In this document: positions 4,753 through 5,358 of the stretch, one piece after another
How the letters are laid out: each line of letters begins with the position of its first letter
Numbering within the stretch: position 1 is the stretch's first letter
Assembly (NCBI GenBank): GCA_021790615.1
Contig: JAJYGW010000187.1
Span: 1-5,358 of the forward strand
Length of the DNA: 5,358 bases
Direction of reading: 5' to 3'
Source of the DNA: Actinomycetes bacterium
GTDB taxonomy: Bacteria; Actinomycetota; Acidimicrobiia; Acidimicrobiales; JAKAOS01
Translations under genes and position numbers: made by a program
The notes under the pieces: generated by a model
The model's input: the letters and a program-made list of their open reading frames with translations, nothing else
The model's database searches: none
What the model was told of the DNA's origin: nothing

Positions 4753-5324
4753 CGACCGGAGTCGATCGGCCCGGCCCCGGTTGCGTCCGCTGCGCCCCCG
4801 CTCCCCACCAGCTCGAGCTGTGGGTGGTGGTCGACGAACAGGAACCGGTTGAAGACCAGGAACTTCCCCACCCACAGCAGGCCGTAGCTGGCAAGGCTCG
4901 CGGCGTTCACGAGGAGCGAGATGCTGAGATGGGAGAGGTTGAGGCTCTTGCCCACCCGGTCGGCGAGGGCGACGGCAACGAGGGAGAAAGCGAGCCCGAC
5001 GAACGCGATCACCCAGAAGGGAACCACCTCTCGCCAGACGTGTGACGTACCCGACTTCCCCCAGGCCCAGCGGCGGTTGAGGTTGTAGGACGGGATCGTC
5101 GCCACGGCGGTCGCGATCACGTTGCACTCGACCGCGGAGCCGATCCGAGCGATCCCGAAGGTGAGGAACAGCACGACCTGGCTCACGGCGATGGAGATGA
5201 GCGAGACCGCCGAGTACTTGAGGGCGCGCTTGCCCATCGGCGTGCCCATCCACGCCACGATCTCGTCACGGCTGAGACGCACGGGACTCAGCCTACGCCA
5301 CGCCCGCCACAGCGCGTCCGACAC
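4749..5324 (-). CDS. GtrA-family four-helix membrane protein
   Basis: The 191-residue protein matches the GtrA family, small membrane proteins thought to move or help handle polyprenyl-linked sugars for surface glycan modification. Four hydrophobic helices lie at about 37-58, 62-82, 100-121 and 136-157. The family mark NLNRRWAWG at 81-89 follows helix two, and KFLVFNRFLF at 154-163 closes helix four. An N-terminal stretch of about 30 residues with several Arg and Trp, and a Gly/Ala-rich tail after 165, extend beyond the core. The GTG start at 5324 is preceded by AGGGA with a five-base gap, which supports it over later GTG or ATG codons. The stop overlaps the cobT start by GTGA. A GT-C-like membrane protein lies beyond cobT, and GtrA proteins often partner with glycosyltransferases. 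Family membership is secure; the substrate is unknown. Confidence 0.88.
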   Translation of the reverse strand: MSDALWRAWRRLSPVRLSRDEIVAWMGTPMGKRALKYSAVSLISIAVSQVVLFLTFGIARIGSAVECNVIATAVATIPSYNLNRRWAWGKSGTSHVWREVVPFWVIAFVGLAFSLVAVALADRVGKSLNLSHLSISLLVNAASLASYGLLWVGKFLVFNRFLFVDHHPQLELVGSGGAADATGAGPIDSGR

Positions 5325-5329
5325 AGGCG

Positions 5330-5334
5330 TCCCT
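5330..5334 (-). promoter_or_regulatory. Ribosome binding site of the GtrA-like gene
   Basis: AGGGA sits five bases before the GTG at 5324-5322. It decides this start in preference to the in-frame GTG and ATG codons further in. No promoter can be recognised in the 24 bases remaining to the window edge. Confidence 0.55.
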
Positions 5335-5358
5335 GGCGGCGCACAACGGCCCGCGGGT

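Noticed and set aside
3487..4887. A 466-codon plus-strand open frame opposite cobT and the GtrA-like gene
   Set aside because: It is a shadow of cobT in GC-rich DNA. Its translation is Arg/Gly/His-rich with no recognisable domain, while the opposite strand encodes an intact, motif-complete CobT.
4753..5253. A 167-codon upstream extension of the cobT frame through the GtrA-like gene
   Set aside because: It is an out-of-frame reading of the GtrA-like gene, and the GTG at 4752 gives a normal CobT N-terminus with a GTGA overlap.

Overview
The window is very GC-rich DNA with GTG starts, two tRNA genes without an encoded CCA, and dense overlapping genes. This fits a high-GC actinobacterium (Actinomycetota). 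An Acidimicrobiia-like lineage is my guess from the feel of the proteins, but the sequence alone cannot place it. I see no phage, insertion sequence, CRISPR array or defence system. It reads as ordinary chromosome with a few unusual details.

Layout. Positions 1-114 hold nothing I can assign. From 1464 down to 115 on the minus strand lies one apparent transcription unit: tRNA-Thr(GGU), tRNA-Met(CAU, elongator type), rpmG (ribosomal protein L33), an ECF-type sigma factor and a small membrane-anchored zinc-finger anti-sigma factor. The last three genes are packed tightly. The sigma factor has no ordinary start codon near its expected N-terminus. A CTG overlapping the rpmG stop (CTGA) with an AAGGAG five bases upstream is the best start I can find. 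Divergently on the plus strand, 1530-2045 encodes a GNAT N-acetyltransferase of the phosphinothricin-acetyltransferase type. The 65-bp gap between it and tRNA-Thr holds a perfect 14-bp palindrome that could supply a -10 element in both directions.

From 5324 down to 2168 on the minus strand lies a second group: a GtrA-family four-helix membrane protein, cobT (lower-ligand activation for cobalamin), and a polytopic membrane protein resembling the GT-C-like integral membrane proteins of actinobacteria. The gtrA-like gene and cobT overlap by GTGA, so they are probably translationally coupled. A 71-bp gap with nested inverted repeats separates cobT from the last gene. That gene's 3' end converges with the acetyltransferase gene across 122 bp containing a short hairpin and clustered G-runs.

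How the genes fit together. The tRNA-Thr/tRNA-Met/rpmG block is a translation cluster found in many bacteria and often lies upstream of secE-nusG. Here a sigma/anti-sigma pair follows instead, which suggests expression of L33 and this stress-type regulator is linked. The L33 has three of the four usual zinc-ribbon cysteines, with Asp at the fourth position. In the second group, the GtrA-like and GT-C-like proteins suggest lipid-linked sugar or cell-surface glycan work. cobT appears to be a metabolic passenger, because no other cobalamin gene is visible.
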